Below are positions 6,617 to 7,471 of a stretch of 7,471 nt of DNA, in pieces. The translations under genes were made by a program, and so were the position numbers. Source of the stretch: Bacteroidota bacterium (lineage in GTDB: Bacteria > Bacteroidota > Bacteroidia > UKL13-3); NCBI GenBank assembly GCA_004293295.1, contig RDYC01000302.1, forward strand, positions 1 to 7,471. The letters run 5' to 3'. Numbering within the stretch: position 1 is the stretch's first letter; each line of letters starts with the position of its first letter. A model generated the notes under the pieces. That model saw only the letters and a program-made list of their open reading frames with translations. It ran no database searches and was not told where the DNA came from.

Positions 6617-7150
6617 TTATTCAAAGCCAAGTTCCTTAATTATTTTTTCTATTTGCCAATCCTCAACCGGATTGTACTCATTCTTTAAGTCAGCTGAAAA
6701 AGCCTTGGCCAATCCTTGCCAGTAAATAGCTGTGAGGCTCCCCCTGTAGGTTTTCAGCAAATCATACGTATCCTTTCCGGTTTCTCGGTGTATAAGCTTA
6801 ATTAGTAATTTGCCTTGGTTTAAGGTGAGGTTAGTTAAATCATCCATAAACTGATCCTTAATGGCCTCTTCTGTTCTTTTTAAGTATGATTTTCGGGCTT
6901 TATCATTGGGTAAGAGTTGCAGGTTTTGTTCCATAAGCTGAAACCTAAAACCAGCTAATTTAGCGTAGGGCAGTACCTTTTTAACATCCCTAACCAACTT
7001 TTGATAGCGCTTTTCATATTCAGGGTCGCGCTTTGCTTCCGTTATAAACACAGGTAAATCCCGCTCCAATATTGTATCAGGATTCAGTTGTTGTCCATTA
7101 GCTGACAACAGGCGCATCGTTACCAAAATACACAACAACCATTTTTTCAT
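6617..7150 (-). CDS. Secreted DUF4294-family protein
   Basis: Conserved Bacteroidota protein of unknown function, 177 residues. Residues 1-19 are a signal peptide (KK, then hydrophobic 4-15, likely cleavage after ANG at 19), so the mature protein should be periplasmic. The rest fits DUF4294 by motif: YEKRYQKLVRDVKKVLPYAKLAG (45-67), LTLNQGKLLIKLIHRETGKD (108-127) and the segment with YRGSLTAIYWQGLAKAF (135-151) ending in NEYNPVEDWQIEKII. It is predicted to be mainly helical, with many Lys, Arg and Glu, and has no recognised catalytic motif. The family assignment is from memory of the pattern. It lies between an OmpA-domain protein (46 bases upstream) and a lipoprotein (18 bases downstream) in the same orientation, which points to an envelope role. 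A perfect TAnnTTTG match sits just before the start. Confidence 0.87.
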   Translation of the reverse strand: MKKWLLCILVTMRLLSANGQQLNPDTILERDLPVFITEAKRDPEYEKRYQKLVRDVKKVLPYAKLAGFRFQLMEQNLQLLPNDKARKSYLKRTEEAIKDQFMDDLTNLTLNQGKLLIKLIHRETGKDTYDLLKTYRGSLTAIYWQGLAKAFSADLKNEYNPVEDWQIEKIIKELGFE

Positions 7151-7157
7151 ACCCGTA

Positions 7158-7165
7158 CAAATATA
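7158..7165 (-). promoter_or_regulatory. Candidate -7 element before the DUF4294 gene
   Basis: Minus strand 7165 to 7158 is TATATTTG, an exact TAnnTTTG match in the 46-base gap after the OmpA-domain gene. The start codon lies only 7 bases below it, so transcription from here would give an almost leaderless mRNA. No -33 box at the right spacing was seen (a TTTG at 7179-7176 is only 10 bases away). It may be a real separate promoter for the DUF4294 and lipoprotein pair or a chance AT-rich match. Confidence 0.28.
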
Positions 7166-7196
7166 ATAATCATGCCAAAATTGTCAGTTTTAAAAA

Positions 7197-7471
7197 CTAC
7201 TTCTCGTACAATAAGTATTCAACACGGTTGTTTAAAGCCCTTCCTTCCGGTGTGTCGGGATTGCCAATAAAGTCCGTATTTCCCATGCCAATTGTTTGTA
7301 TCCTGTTTGCTTCAATCCCAGCTTCAATTAAATAACTTGCCACAGCATTGGCATGGTTTAATGATAATAAATAGGTATTGGAATCACTGTTTTCTTCGGA
7401 AACAAACCCTTTTAAAACAATAAATAACGAAGTGTTGGTTTTCATCCTATTTAATACCGGATTAATAATGG
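7197..7471 (-). CDS. OmpA C-terminal-domain protein (5' end outside window)
   Basis: The last 91 or so residues of a larger protein; the frame stays open to the right edge, so the internal Met at 7443-7445 is not the real start. It matches an OmpA/MotB-type C-terminal domain, which normally binds peptidoglycan: LFIVLKGFV (strand), LLSLNHANAVASYLIEAGIEANRIQTIGMGN (helix and strand), then NPDTPEGRALNNRVEYLLYEK at the C-terminus. The characteristic NxxxxGRxxNxRVE ending is present. The two residues that usually hold diaminopimelate are changed: the Asp of GHTD is Ser in GFVS, and the Arg of LSxxRA is His in LSLNHA. Upstream domains (for example TPR, beta-propeller or beta-barrel) cannot be seen. 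It is upstream of the DUF4294 and lipoprotein genes and may share their operon. Confidence 0.88.
   Translation of the reverse strand, partial: IINPVLNRMKTNTSLFIVLKGFVSEENSDSNTYLLSLNHANAVASYLIEAGIEANRIQTIGMGNTDFIGNPDTPEGRALNNRVEYLLYEK

Noticed and set aside
7197..7445. Complete 82-residue OmpA-like protein starting at 7445
   Set aside because: The frame continues upstream to the window edge with sequence that fits the OmpA domain, so the Met is internal.
1..7471. Defence system, CRISPR array, mobile element or tRNA
   Set aside because: PglZ domains also occur in BREX systems, but here the domain follows a receiver domain as in PorX; nothing else in the window suggests such elements.

Overview
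The window comes from a Gram-negative member of the Bacteroidota. The evidence is a PorX-type response regulator with a PglZ domain, the single-polypeptide LpxC/FabZ fusion typical of that phylum, an LpxA one hexapeptide coil shorter than the E. coli enzyme, starts without clear Shine-Dalgarno sequences, TAnnTTTG-type -7 elements and moderate-to-low G+C. The genus cannot be fixed from sequence alone. The window is nearly all coding; no gap between genes exceeds about 60 bases, and I see no rRNA, tRNA, CRISPR array, insertion sequence or phage gene.

Layout. On the minus strand, positions 1-738 hold the 5' two-thirds or so of porX, a regulator of type IX secretion. Divergently, on the plus strand, a compact five-gene run follows: an HD-domain phosphohydrolase (796-2049), lpxD (2062-3123), the lpxC/fabZ fusion (3104-4489), lpxA (4542-5333) and an ABC ATPase subunit (5333-5950). 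Three genes of this run make or feed the first steps of lipid A synthesis. LpxA O-acylates UDP-GlcNAc, the LpxC half deacetylates the product, LpxD N-acylates it, and the FabZ half dehydrates 3-hydroxyacyl-ACP, the same acyl pool that LpxA and LpxD draw on. Short gaps and overlaps (20 bases lpxD/lpxC, 1 base lpxA/ABC) suggest one co-transcribed unit with translational coupling.

Converging on it, on the minus strand, are three envelope genes: a truncated OmpA-C-domain protein at the right edge (7197-7471), a secreted DUF4294-type protein (6617-7150) and a lipoprotein (5936-6598) whose stop overlaps the end of the ABC gene.

Most of the window is recognisable core-genome content. The points most worth following up are: the lipid A-linked ABC ATPase, which lacks the usual Q-loop Gln and switch His; the OmpA domain, in which both residues expected to hold diaminopimelate are replaced; the divergent porX/HD promoter region and the HD gene's start; and a composition shift inside porX. 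I found no convincing wholly new system.
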